The notes under the pieces were generated by a model. The model was not told where the DNA came from. It ran no database searches and saw only the letters and a program-made list of their open reading frames with translations. The position numbers and the translations under genes were made by a program. Positions 47,047 through 55,588 of a DNA stretch of 64,000 nt are shown one piece after another. Every line of letters starts with the position of its first letter. The stretch's first letter is position 1. Source of the stretch: Tagaea sp. CACIAM 22H2. GTDB lineage: Bacteria > Pseudomonadota > Alphaproteobacteria > CACIAM-22H2. Location of the stretch: the NCBI GenBank assembly GCA_014444615.1, contig PVXE01000007.1:1-64000 (forward strand), read 5' to 3'.

Positions 47047-48173
47047 TCGCCGCGTTGCTCGCCGAAAAACTCGACGGCCGAGGGAAGATCTTTCTGATCT
47101 TCCTGGCGCTGCTTGCATTGCTGGTGCCGATCTGCAATCTGCTCGTGCCCGCAGGCTCGGCCTTCCATATCGGCACCGGTACGGTCGTGCTGCTCGGCAA
47201 ATGGCTGTGCTACGCCATGCTGGCCGTCGCCCTCGATCTCGTCTGGGGCTATTGCGGCATTCTTTCGCTGGGCCATGGCGCGTTCTTCGCGCTGGGCGGC
47301 TACGCGATGGGCATGTACCTCATGCGCCAGATCGGCACGCGCGGCGTCTACGGCCATCCCGTGCTGCCGGATTTCATGGTCTTCTTGAATTGGACCGAAT
47401 TGCCGGTCGCGTGGTGGGGCTTCCAGAACCCGGTCTACGCGATGTTCATGGTGCTGGCGGTGCCCGGCGCGCTCGCCTTCGTGTTCGGCTGGTTCGCGTT
47501 CCGCAGCCGCGTCACGGGCGTGTATCTCTCGATCATCACCCAGGCGCTGACCTATGCGTTGCTGCTCGCCTTCTTCCGCAACGATATGGGTTTCGGCGGC
47601 AATAACGGCCTGACCGACTTCAAGGACATTTTCGGCTTCAACGTGCAGTCGGCGGGCACGCGCATGGCGCTGTTCCTGGCGAGCGTCGCGGGCTTGGTTA
47701 TCGCCTTCCTGATTGCTAGGTTCATGGTCACGTCGACCTTCGGCAAGGTGCTCGTCGCGATCCGCGACGCCGAAAGCCGCACGCGGTTCTTGGGCTACCG
47801 GGTTGAGCGCTTCAAGCTGCTGGTCTTCGTCGTTTCGGCGATGATGGCCGGTGTGGCGGGTGCCCTTTACGTGCCGCAAGTCGGCATCATCAACCCGTCG
47901 GAATTCTCGCCGATCAACTCGATCGAAGCGGTCGTGTGGGTCGCGATGGGCGGGCGCGGCACACTGGTGGGGGCCGCCCTTGGAGCCGGCATCGTCAACG
48001 CGCTGAAGACGACATTCACCACCGGCGCGCTGGCACCCTATTGGCTGTTCGTGCTGGGCGCGTTGTTCGTGCTCGTCACCGTCGCCTTGCCGGCCGGCAT
48101 TCTGGGGGCGGCGGAAAGCCTGATCAAACGCATGCGCGGATCGGGTTCGCCCGCCCGCAAGCCGGCCGAGTGA
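47043..48173 (+). CDS. urtC: Urea ABC transporter permease UrtC
   Basis: LivM-type partner permease of 376 residues. The segments DLVWGYCGILSLGHGAFFAL, ITQALTYALLLAFFRND and INPSEFSPINSIEAVVWVAM identify it. About eight to ten membrane helices. ATG 47043 overlaps urtB. Confidence 0.95.
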   Translation: MIAALLAEKLDGRGKIFLIFLALLALLVPICNLLVPAGSAFHIGTGTVVLLGKWLCYAMLAVALDLVWGYCGILSLGHGAFFALGGYAMGMYLMRQIGTRGVYGHPVLPDFMVFLNWTELPVAWWGFQNPVYAMFMVLAVPGALAFVFGWFAFRSRVTGVYLSIITQALTYALLLAFFRNDMGFGGNNGLTDFKDIFGFNVQSAGTRMALFLASVAGLVIAFLIARFMVTSTFGKVLVAIRDAESRTRFLGYRVERFKLLVFVVSAMMAGVAGALYVPQVGIINPSEFSPINSIEAVVWVAMGGRGTLVGAALGAGIVNALKTTFTTGALAPYWLFVLGALFVLVTVALPAGILGAAESLIKRMRGSGSPARKPAE

Positions 48174-48184
48174 GGGCGCCGAAT

Positions 48185-48940
48185 ATGAACACCCCTGTCG
48201 TTCGCGCGCTCCTATATCTCGACGGCGTCAACGTCACCTTCGACGGTTTCCGCGCCTTGCGCTCGCTGTCGTTGACGGTCGAGACGGGCGCGATGCGCGC
48301 CATCATCGGCCCCAACGGGGCGGGCAAGACCACGATGATGGACGTCATCACCGGCAAAACGAAACCCGACAACGGCGACGTGTTGTTCGCCGACGGCACG
48401 GTGGATTTGACGCGTCACGACGAAGCCTCGATCGCGGAGCTGGGTATCGGGCGCAAATTCCAGAAGCCGACCGTGTTCGAAAGCCATACGGTGGCGGACA
48501 ACGTGCTGCTCGCGACGGCGGGCCCGCGCGGCGCGTTCTCCTCGCTCTGGGGTGCTCGCGCGCGCGTCGAGCGCGAACGCATCGACGAGGCGCTGGAAAC
48601 CGTGCGCTTGCTCGCCCATCGCGACCGGCGGGCGGGCGAATTGTCGCACGGCCAGAAGCAATGGCTGGAGATCGCCATGCTGCTCGCCCAGAATCCGAAG
48701 CTGCTGCTGGTCGACGAACCCGTCGCGGGCATGACCGATGCGGAAACCGAAACGACGGCAGAATTGCTGCGCGAGATCAACCGCGACCACACCGTGGTCG
48801 TGGTCGAGCACGATATGAGCTTCGTGCGCGCGCTCGATTGCCGCGTGACTTGTCTGCACGAAGGTTCCGTGCTCGCCGAAGGCTCGATCGACACGATCGC
48901 GTCGAACGAGCGCGTCATCGAAGTCTATCTGGGGCGCTGA
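48185..48940 (+). CDS. urtD: Urea ABC transporter ATPase UrtD
   Basis: LivG-type ATPase, 251 residues from ATG 48185. Walker A is GPNGAGKTT, GIGRKFQKPTVFESHTV matches UrtD, the signature region is ELSHGQKQWLEIAMLL and Walker B is LLLVDEPVAGMT. It follows urtC by 11 bases. Confidence 0.95.
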   Translation: MNTPVVRALLYLDGVNVTFDGFRALRSLSLTVETGAMRAIIGPNGAGKTTMMDVITGKTKPDNGDVLFADGTVDLTRHDEASIAELGIGRKFQKPTVFESHTVADNVLLATAGPRGAFSSLWGARARVERERIDEALETVRLLAHRDRRAGELSHGQKQWLEIAMLLAQNPKLLLVDEPVAGMTDAETETTAELLREINRDHTVVVVEHDMSFVRALDCRVTCLHEGSVLAEGSIDTIASNERVIEVYLGR

Positions 48941-48945
48941 GCAGC

Positions 48946-49641
48946 ATGTTGGCCGTTGACAAGATCGATCTTCATTACGGCCAGGCGCAGGCGTTGCGCG
49001 GCGTGTCGATCGAGGCGCATTTCGGCGAAGTGTGCTGCGTGCTGGGCCGCAACGGCGTGGGCAAAAGCTCGCTGTTGCGCGCCATCACCGGCCAGCGCGG
49101 CATTTCGGCGGGCAGCATCAGCTTCGAAGGCAAACGGATCGACGCGATGGCGCCCGAGGATCGCGCGCGCGCCGGCATCGCCTATGTGCCGCAGGGCCGC
49201 GAGATTTTCGCGATGCTGACGGTGAAGGAAAATCTCGAAACCGGATTCGCGCCGCTGCCGCGCGGCCAGCGTTCGATCCCCGACGATCTGTTCGATCTGT
49301 TTCCGGTGCTGAAGGAAATGCTCGGCCGGCGCGGCGGCGACCTTTCGGGCGGTCAGCAGCAGCAATTGGCGATCGGCCGCGCGTTGACGATGCGTCCGAA
49401 ACTCCTCGTGCTCGACGAGCCGACCGAAGGCATTCAGCCCTCGATCATCAAGGATATCGGCCGGACGATCGCCTATCTGCGCCAGCGCGGCGACATGGCG
49501 ATCGTGCTGGTCGAGCAGTATTTCGACTTCGCCAAGGAACTCGCCGACCGCTGGTACGTGATGGAGCGCGGCGAGGTTTCCCTCGCCGGCACCAAGGCGA
49601 ATATGGACGAAGACGAAATCCGCCGCCGGATGTCGGTCTAG
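48946..49641 (+). CDS. urtE: Urea ABC transporter ATPase UrtE
   Basis: LivF-type ATPase, 231 residues from ATG 48946. LGRNGVGKSSLLRAITGQ (Walker A), YVPQGREIFAMLTVKENL, LSGGQQQQLAIGRAL and LVLDEPTEGIQPSIIKDIG are diagnostic of UrtE. Five bases after urtD. Its stop codon interlocks with that of the convergent MFS gene (CTAG 49638-49641). No urease genes are in the window. Confidence 0.95.
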   Translation: MLAVDKIDLHYGQAQALRGVSIEAHFGEVCCVLGRNGVGKSSLLRAITGQRGISAGSISFEGKRIDAMAPEDRARAGIAYVPQGREIFAMLTVKENLETGFAPLPRGQRSIPDDLFDLFPVLKEMLGRRGGDLSGGQQQQLAIGRALTMRPKLLVLDEPTEGIQPSIIKDIGRTIAYLRQRGDMAIVLVEQYFDFAKELADRWYVMERGEVSLAGTKANMDEDEIRRRMSV

Positions 49642-50912
49642 GCGGCGGCTTTCTTCGCGACGCGCGAGGGCTGCGGCGGCAGGAAGATCGTCAGCAGCCC
49701 GATCGCCGGCAGATAAGCGCAGATCTTGTAGACGGTATCGAGACCGTGGATGTCCGCGATCTCGCCCAGCGCCGCGGCGCCAATACCGCCCAGCCCGAAC
49801 GAGAAGCCGAAGAACATGCCCGCGACCAAGCCGACGCGGCCGGGGATCAGTTCCTGCGCGTAGACCAGGATCGCCGAGAAAGCCGACGACATGATGAGGC
49901 CGACGGTGAAGGCGAGGACCAGCGTCGCCTGGAACCCGACATGCGGCAGCACGAGCGCGAAGGGCAGGGCGCCCAGGATCGAGAACCAGATGATCGGCAA
50001 GCGGCCGATACGGTCGCCCAGCCAGCCGCCGGCGAGCGCGCCGATCGGCGAGGAAAGCAGGAACGCGAACAGCGCGTATTGTGCGGTCTGCACGTCCACG
50101 CCGAAGCGGCCCATCAAATAGAAGGTGAAGTAGGACGTGAAGCCCGCCATGTAGAAGGTCTTGGAGAAGACCAGCGCCACCAGCACGGCGACGGCGATCG
50201 CCACTTTGCGCTTGCCCAGCGCGGCGGCAATGTTCGCGGCCGAAACGCCCGCATGGGCCGCGCGCGGCTTCATGTTGCGCGCATACCAGCCGCCGATCCA
50301 GAACAGCACCGCCATGCCGACGAAAGCGGCGGCGGAGAACCAGGCGATGCTGCCCTGACCGTTGGGCAGCACGATCAACGCGGCGAGCAGCGGGCCGATC
50401 GCGGAGCCCGCATTGCCGCCGACTTGGAACAGCGATTGCGCCAGACCGTGGCGCCCGCCCGAGGCGAGGCGCGCGACGCGCGAGGCTTCGGGATGGAACA
50501 CCGCCGAGCCGAGACCCACGAGGCAGGCCGACAGCAGAATGATCGGATAGCTATGCGCTTGCGATAGCAGCAACAGGCCGATCAGCGTCGAGCCCATGCC
50601 GATGGCGAGCGAGTAGGGTTTGGGATTGCGGTCGGTCGCGAAGCCGATCACCGGCTGGAACATCGACGCGGTGAATTGGAAGGCCAGCGTGATCAAGCCG
50701 ATCTGCCCGAAATCGAGCCCATGCGCTTCCTTGAGGATCGGGTAGATCGCCGGGATCATCGACTGCATCGTGTCGTTCAGGAAATGGCAGAACGACAGCG
50801 AGAACACGACCGCGAAGGCGCCATTGGCGGCGGTGGGCGCGATCTTCGGGGCGGCGAAATCGGCGGGGGAAGCGGTCAAGGCGGCGGCTTGGCCGCGCGT
50901 ATCGTCGGGCAT
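49638..50912 (-). CDS. MFS transporter, fosmidomycin-resistance (Fsr) type
   Basis: 424 residues with about 12 membrane helices. SLSFCHFLNDTMQSMIPAIY, GLGSAVFHPEASRVAR and QVGGNAGSAIGPL are Fsr-family motifs; relatives export fosmidomycin and perhaps natural phosphonates or amino acids. I use ATG 50912 (MPDDTRGQ), about ten bases after GGAG; a TTG lies at 50936. Native substrate unknown. Confidence 0.9.
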   Translation of the reverse strand: MPDDTRGQAAALTASPADFAAPKIAPTAANGAFAVVFSLSFCHFLNDTMQSMIPAIYPILKEAHGLDFGQIGLITLAFQFTASMFQPVIGFATDRNPKPYSLAIGMGSTLIGLLLLSQAHSYPIILLSACLVGLGSAVFHPEASRVARLASGGRHGLAQSLFQVGGNAGSAIGPLLAALIVLPNGQGSIAWFSAAAFVGMAVLFWIGGWYARNMKPRAAHAGVSAANIAAALGKRKVAIAVAVLVALVFSKTFYMAGFTSYFTFYLMGRFGVDVQTAQYALFAFLLSSPIGALAGGWLGDRIGRLPIIWFSILGALPFALVLPHVGFQATLVLAFTVGLIMSSAFSAILVYAQELIPGRVGLVAGMFFGFSFGLGGIGAAALGEIADIHGLDTVYKICAYLPAIGLLTIFLPPQPSRVAKKAAA

Positions 50913-51027
50913 GGGGCGTTTACTCCGTTGCCCCAAGGATTAAACGTTGTGACGTTCTGGCGTCGACCGCTATTGGCGCAGATCAGGCCCGCGCCGATTT
51001 ATTAAAGTTTTTCAGATATTTATACGG

Positions 51028-51153
51028 ATGGCCGTCGGCCGCTTCCGGTGTCGTGGCGATCGGGTCTATTGTCCGGCGCCCGAAGACCCTAACACCCGCT
51101 TCGTCACCGACATGCTGGAACATGTCCGCGAGCCGCGCCACGAGGACATTTGA
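51028..51153 (+). CDS. Possible 41-residue protein upstream of the SCO1-like gene
   Basis: An ATG at 51028 opens MAVGRFRCRGDRVYCPAPED, continuing 21 residues to a TGA eight bases before the SCO1-like ATG. Two cysteines (CRGDRVYC) and an acidic/His C-terminus are visible. Composition looks like coding sequence and it is well placed to be translated with sco, but there is no clear ribosome site and I know no family. Could be chance. Confidence 0.3.
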   Translation: MAVGRFRCRGDRVYCPAPEDPNTRFVTDMLEHVREPRHEDI

Positions 51154-51161
51154 TTCCGCCG

Positions 51162-51785
51162 ATGAATATCTTGCGCACGATCCGCTTGGCCGCGTGGTTT
51201 CTGGTCATCGTTGTCGCCGTTTTCACGGGCGCCATTTGGGCGACGCGCGCGTTGAAGCCCGTGCCCGAGGCCGTGCCGATTTCCAGCGCCTTGTCGCAAT
51301 TCGGCGGTGCATTTTCGATCGCCGACATGAACGGCAAGCGGATCACCGAGCGCGATCTCGCCGGCCGGCCGGCGCTGATGTTCTTCGGCTTCACCTCTTG
51401 TCCCGACGTGTGTCCGACGACGCTGACCGATATCTCGGGCTGGCTCGACACGTTGGGCGACGAGGCCAAAGACCTCGCCGTTTATTTCGTCACCGTCGAC
51501 CCAGAGCGCGATACGCCCGAACAGCTGCGCGACTATCTCGCCGCGTTCGACGGGCGGATCGTCGGCTTGGTCGGCACGCCGGCCGAAACCGCGCGCATCG
51601 CCGACGCGTGGCGCGTCGTCTATAAAAAGGTGCCGCAGGGCGATAGCTACGTGATCGACCACACGGCGACCGTGTTCATGATCGACAAATCCGGCCAATT
51701 CGCCGGGACGATCGATTTCCACGAGCAGCGCGAGACGGCGCTGGCAAAGCTATCGCGACTTCTTCGCAGCGCACAAAATTCTTGA
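51162..51785 (+). CDS. SCO1/SenC-family copper chaperone
   Basis: Thioredoxin-fold protein that inserts copper into cytochrome c oxidase or acts as a periplasmic thiol protein. The 207 residues have an N-terminal membrane anchor (about 8-28), the copper cysteines C80 and C84 in SCPDVCPTTL and the third ligand H167 in VIDHTATVFMID. Start ATG 51162 (MNILRTIRLA) is chosen over the TTG at 51150. No cytochrome oxidase gene is adjacent. Confidence 0.92.
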   Translation: MNILRTIRLAAWFLVIVVAVFTGAIWATRALKPVPEAVPISSALSQFGGAFSIADMNGKRITERDLAGRPALMFFGFTSCPDVCPTTLTDISGWLDTLGDEAKDLAVYFVTVDPERDTPEQLRDYLAAFDGRIVGLVGTPAETARIADAWRVVYKKVPQGDSYVIDHTATVFMIDKSGQFAGTIDFHEQRETALAKLSRLLRSAQNS

Positions 51786-51814
51786 CCCCTCCCGGCGGCG
51801 CTGCTACGCGTCAA

Positions 51815-51985
51815 TTCTCCTTGGGGAGTAGTCGGCGTTCCCGAAACGCGTTCGCGTCAACATACTTGGCTCTTCGGAGCCATGGCGCGAGCAACCCGCG
51901 AAAGCGAGTTTGGCAAGACCACGGACCTTCGCTTTGCCGGTACGGCCGGGGAAAGCGCAAGGTCGCGTTGCGTCTGGCCGTGGGA
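51815..51985 (+). promoter_or_regulatory. yybP-ykoY manganese riboswitch
   Basis: The leader of the GDT1-type gene has conserved elements of this class: GGGGAGTAG (51823-51831), CGTCAACATACTTGG (51855-51869) and GCAAGACC (51913-51920). A long stem then forms between GACCTTCGCTTTGCC (51924-51938) and GGAAAGCGCAAGGTC (51950-51964). yybP-ykoY RNAs bind Mn2+ and switch on Mn exporters such as MntP and UPF0016 proteins, matching the gene just downstream. Boundaries are approximate. Confidence 0.78.
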
Positions 51986-51995
51986 GCGTAATCCA

Positions 51996-52568
51996 GTGGA
52001 AGCCTTTCTCGTTTCGACCAGCGCCGTTGCCCTCGCCGAAATCGGCGATAAGACGCAGCTGCTCGCTTTTCTGCTCGCCGCACGGTTCAAGAAGCCTTGG
52101 CCGATCGTCGCCGGCATCGTCGCCGCGACCGTGCTCAACCACGCCATCGCGGGTGCGGTGGGGGCGTGGATCGCCGAAGCTTTGGGCGGCGACATCCTGC
52201 GCTGGGTGCTGGGGCTTTCGTTCATCGCGATGGCGGTGTGGACGCTGATCCCCGACAGCATCGAAGAAGAGGAAACGAAGATCGCGCGCCAGATCGGCGT
52301 GTTCGGCACGACCTTCGTGACGTTCTTCATCGCCGAGATCGGCGACAAGACGCAGATCGCGACCGTGGCGCTCGCGGCGCATTACGCGCAGGCGGTCGCG
52401 GTGGTCGCGGGCACGACGCTGGGCATGTTGATCGCCGACGTGCCGGCCGTGTTCCTGGCCGACAAATTCGCCGCGAAGATCCCGACGAAATTCGTGCATC
52501 GCGTCGCGGCAGCGCTGTTCTTGGCGCTTGGCCTTGCTACGCTGTTGTCGGATTTCGAGCTGTTCTAA
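51996..52568 (+). CDS. GDT1/TMEM165 (UPF0016) family manganese exporter
   Basis: 190-residue membrane protein with six helices in two repeats, each with the cation motif E-x-GD-K-T: AEIGDKTQLLAF (14-25) and AEIGDKTQIATV (113-124). The family exports Mn2+ (MneA/MntX in bacteria) or exchanges Ca2+/Mn2+ in eukaryotes. I chose GTG 51996, nine bases after GGGAG. A longer frame from ATG 51882 would run through the riboswitch and is rejected. The stop interlocks with the convergent hydrolase gene. Confidence 0.9.
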   Translation: MEAFLVSTSAVALAEIGDKTQLLAFLLAARFKKPWPIVAGIVAATVLNHAIAGAVGAWIAEALGGDILRWVLGLSFIAMAVWTLIPDSIEEEETKIARQIGVFGTTFVTFFIAEIGDKTQIATVALAAHYAQAVAVVAGTTLGMLIADVPAVFLADKFAAKIPTKFVHRVAAALFLALGLATLLSDFELF

Positions 52569-53335
52569 ACGCGCGTCAAAAATGCGTGGAAGCGTTCGTC
52601 GAAGGCGGCGGGCGCTTCCACCATCGGCGAATGGCCGCATGAATCGAGGATCAACAGCTCGCTGTCCTTGATCCCGCGCTGGAGCGTTTGGGCGTGATCG
52701 ACCGTGCGGCCGCCGTCCAGGCGTCCGTGCACGATCAGCGCAGGGCACGCGATCTCGTTTAGGCGATCCTCGAGATCGGTTTCGATCAGGCTGCGCTGGA
52801 CATCGATAATCGCTTGGCCGGGCGCCAATACGGCGGCTTCGACGTAACGCTCGAAGAAATCGCGCGGCGTGGTCGCGAACCAATGTTCGCTGGTCTTGCG
52901 GATCTGCTCGGGATTTACGCCGTCGCGCTCCATCTCCGCCAGCAGCCCACGCGCCAGACCGTGCCCGCGCACCGAAGCGCCCGTACCGATCAGCACGAGC
53001 CCACCGATTTTGTCGGGTGCGGCGAGGGCAGCAAGCTGACAGACCACGCCGCCCATCGAATGCCCGACGAGCACGGGCTTCTCCAGACCCAGCGCGGCGG
53101 CGAAATTCACGACGCGCTTTGCGAAGCTATGGACCGAGTAGCCGTCCGGCGGCGCATCCGACCAAACGAAGTTGTTGATCGCGTAGCCCGTGTGCGTTGC
53201 GGGCAGGCGCGCCATCGTCTCGCGCCACAGCACCGACGACGAGCCGAAGCCGCCATGAACGAAAATCACAGGACGCGATCCCACGCCTGTCTTCTCGTAG
53301 ACGACGTTCCGCCCGTCGATGGCGACGGACAGCAT
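52565..53335 (-). CDS. Alpha/beta hydrolase of the amidohydrolase operon (RutD-like architecture)
   Basis: 256 residues from ATG 53335. Oxyanion segment VIFVHGGFGSSS (23-34), nucleophile elbow VGHSMGG with S93, acid in VHGRLDGGRT and His in DSCGHSPMVE. It is the last gene of a five-gene operon and its start shares a base with the amidohydrolase stop (TGATG). In the Rut pathway a similar hydrolase follows an isochorismatase-like enzyme, so it may process a ring-opened product; the substrate is not known. Confidence 0.86.
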   Translation of the reverse strand: MLSVAIDGRNVVYEKTGVGSRPVIFVHGGFGSSSVLWRETMARLPATHTGYAINNFVWSDAPPDGYSVHSFAKRVVNFAAALGLEKPVLVGHSMGGVVCQLAALAAPDKIGGLVLIGTGASVRGHGLARGLLAEMERDGVNPEQIRKTSEHWFATTPRDFFERYVEAAVLAPGQAIIDVQRSLIETDLEDRLNEIACPALIVHGRLDGGRTVDHAQTLQRGIKDSELLILDSCGHSPMVEAPAAFDERFHAFLTRV

Positions 53336-54768
53336 CACTGCGCCGCCAGCGGCGGGCGCACGATCGCCGCCGTCGTTTGGTCGAGATTGCGCGGTTTGGC
53401 CGGCGGCATTTCCTGGATCGCGTGCACGGATTGACCCCAACCCTTCGTATTCTCGATCAGCTTTCGGTCGCGCACCACGAAACGCCCGCGCACCAGCGTG
53501 TGCACCGGCACGCCGCGCACCGCGCGGCCGTTCCATGGCGTGATCTTGGCGCGCGATTGCAGATCGGCGTCGCAGATCATCGACGAGCGGCGCAAATCGA
53601 CCAGCACGATATCGGCGTCGGCACCCGCACGCAGAATGCCCTTCCGGGGAAACAGGCCCCAGGCGCGCGCCGGGTTGTAGGACGTCCAGCGCACATAATC
53701 GCTGATCGACATGCACCCCGCGTTCACCTCGGTCAGCATCAGCGACATTTGCGTTTCCACGCCGGGGAAGCCGCAATCGCAATCCCAAATCGCGGGGCGC
53801 GTCTTCTCCTCGGGCACGTGCGGCGCATGGTCGGTCGCGATCATGTCGATCGTGCCGTCCTTCAACGCATCCCAGATCGGGCCTTGATTGCGCGCCTCGC
53901 GCACCGGCGGGTTGACGCGGATGCGCCCGCCCAGGCGGCCGTAATCCTCGGCGCCTAGCAGCAGATATTGCGGGCAGGTCTCGCCGGTCACATCCACGCC
54001 GCGCGCCTTGGCTTCGCGCAAGGGTTTGAGTTCATCGGCCGAGGAGATGTGCAGCACATGGATGCGTGCCCCCGTCCATTCGGCGAGGATCGACGCACGG
54101 CTGACCGCTTCGATCGCGACGACGGCGGGGCGGGCGGCCAGATGCGCCAAGGGATCGTTGCGGCCTGCGGCTTGGAGATGCTTCTGCCGGCGCGCCATGA
54201 TCGATGCGGTTTCGGCATGCAGCGAAATGCGCTTGCCGTGGCGCGCCACGATCTCGAACCCTTCTAGCATCGCGCCGGTCGACGGGGCGGGCAGATTGCC
54301 GAACGTGTTGCCCATGAAGCATTTGAAGCCGATCACGCCGCCCGCGATCAGTTCTTCCAGATTGGCGAGATTTTCCTCGCCCAGCAGACCGTAGAGCCCG
54401 TAATCGACATGCGCCTTGGCGGCGGCGAGCGCGTGCTTCTGCTTGAGTTCGGCCTTGCCCGCCGTCGGCGGATTGACGTTTGGCATTTCGAACACAGTCG
54501 TCACACCGCCCATCGCGGCGGCGGCCGTGCCGGTCTGCCAGTCTTCCTTATGCGTATAGCCGGGCTCGCGGAAATGGACATGCGCGTCGATGGCGCCGGG
54601 CAGGATATGCATGCCGGTCGCATCGAGCGTTTCCTTGGCTTGCGGCATCGCCGCATCGTCACCGATGGCGAAGATCTTGCCGTCCTTGATGGCGAGGCTG
54701 CCTTCGCGCACGCCGTCCGGATAGACGAGCGTGCCGTTGCGCAAGACGATATCGGCGGTGACGGTCAT
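53335..54768 (-). CDS. Cyclic amidohydrolase (allantoinase/dihydropyrimidinase/dihydroorotase family)
   Basis: Binuclear-zinc enzyme that opens cyclic ureides or imides. The 477 residues include the ligands DAHVHFREPG (H63, H65), the carboxylated lysine K149 in GFKCFMG, the two later His ligands (one in SLHAET) and the metal Asp in ATDHAPH. EDWQTGTAAAAMGGVTTVFE resembles AllB and dihydroorotase-like proteins. ATG 54768 has GAGGAAA upstream. Allantoin, hydantoins and dihydropyrimidines are all possible substrates. Operon partners argue for catabolism rather than pyrimidine synthesis. Confidence 0.88.
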   Translation of the reverse strand: MTVTADIVLRNGTLVYPDGVREGSLAIKDGKIFAIGDDAAMPQAKETLDATGMHILPGAIDAHVHFREPGYTHKEDWQTGTAAAAMGGVTTVFEMPNVNPPTAGKAELKQKHALAAAKAHVDYGLYGLLGEENLANLEELIAGGVIGFKCFMGNTFGNLPAPSTGAMLEGFEIVARHGKRISLHAETASIMARRQKHLQAAGRNDPLAHLAARPAVVAIEAVSRASILAEWTGARIHVLHISSADELKPLREAKARGVDVTGETCPQYLLLGAEDYGRLGGRIRVNPPVREARNQGPIWDALKDGTIDMIATDHAPHVPEEKTRPAIWDCDCGFPGVETQMSLMLTEVNAGCMSISDYVRWTSYNPARAWGLFPRKGILRAGADADIVLVDLRRSSMICDADLQSRAKITPWNGRAVRGVPVHTLVRGRFVVRDRKLIENTKGWGQSVHAIQEMPPAKPRNLDQTTAAIVRPPLAAQ

Positions 54769-54787
54769 TGTCGTTTCCTCGTTCGTT

Positions 54788-55588
54788 TTAGAGCGCGGCC
54801 CAGCCGCCATCGACCGGCAGATCGACGCCGGTGATCTGGCGCGACGCATCGCTCGCCATGAACAGGCAGGCATTGGCGACGTCGGCGTCGATCGTTACGC
54901 GGCGCAGCGCGTAATCGGCGGCGTGGCGTTGCGCGGCTTCTTCCGGCGTGATGTTCAGGCGCCGCGCCATTTCCGCGCAGACCTTCTCGCGGAAGCGCGG
55001 CCCGTCGACCATGCCGGGGGCGACGTTGTTGACGTTGATGTTGTAGGGCCCCAGTTCCAGCGCGAAGCTTTTGGTGATGCCGCGCAAGCCCCATTTGGAG
55101 GCCGAATAGGCAAGACGCCCGGCGCGCCCGCGCATGCCGAACGTGCCGCCCACGTTAACGATCTTGCCGTAGCGCTGCTTGATCATCGACGGCGCCACGG
55201 CATGGATCGTGTGGAAGCAGCCATTCATGTTGAGGGTGACGATCTCGTCGAACTCCTCGGCCGTCGTCTCGGCGCCCGTCTTGCCGATGGGGCCCGAGCC
55301 GCCCGCGACATTCACCAGCACGTCGATCCGCCCGAAGGTCGCAAGGCAAGCACCGACCGCGCGTTCGACGGCCGCCGAATCGGTCAGGTCGCAGGCTTCG
55401 ACCTGGACCTTGCGGCCCGCTGCGCGCGCGGCGGCGGCGACGGGTTCGATGGCCGCGACGTCGCGGCCGAGAAGGGCGAGATCGCACCCCTCGGCCGCGA
55501 ACGCGGCGGTGATGGCGGCCCCCATCCCTTTGGCGGGACCGGTAATGAGAACGATCTTGCCGTTGAGTTGGAGGTCCATCTGGCTCAC
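54788..55588 (-). CDS. Short-chain dehydrogenase/reductase
   Basis: NAD(P)-dependent Rossmann enzyme, 266 residues. Cofactor motif TGPAKGMG (an untypical variant of TGxxxGxG), the NVAGG segment, and catalytic YSASK. I use GTG 55588, which forms a GTGA overlap with the binding-protein stop; ATG 55580 (MDLQLNGK) is the alternative. Third gene of the operon. It may reduce an aldehyde or keto product of the amidohydrolase route. Confidence 0.87.
   Translation of the reverse strand: MSQMDLQLNGKIVLITGPAKGMGAAITAAFAAEGCDLALLGRDVAAIEPVAAAARAAGRKVQVEACDLTDSAAVERAVGACLATFGRIDVLVNVAGGSGPIGKTGAETTAEEFDEIVTLNMNGCFHTIHAVAPSMIKQRYGKIVNVGGTFGMRGRAGRLAYSASKWGLRGITKSFALELGPYNINVNNVAPGMVDGPRFREKVCAEMARRLNITPEEAAQRHAADYALRRVTIDADVANACLFMASDASRQITGVDLPVDGGWAAL

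Noticed and set aside
51882..51995. Upstream in-frame start of the GDT1-family gene at ATG 51882
   Set aside because: The extra 38 codons fall inside the riboswitch and do not match the family N-terminus; GTG 51996 has a proper ribosome site.
53335..54768. Assignment of the cyclic amidohydrolase as biosynthetic dihydroorotase (pyrC)
   Set aside because: No pyr genes are adjacent, while a carbamoyl-type hydrolase, receptor and SDR are coupled to it, which suits catabolism.
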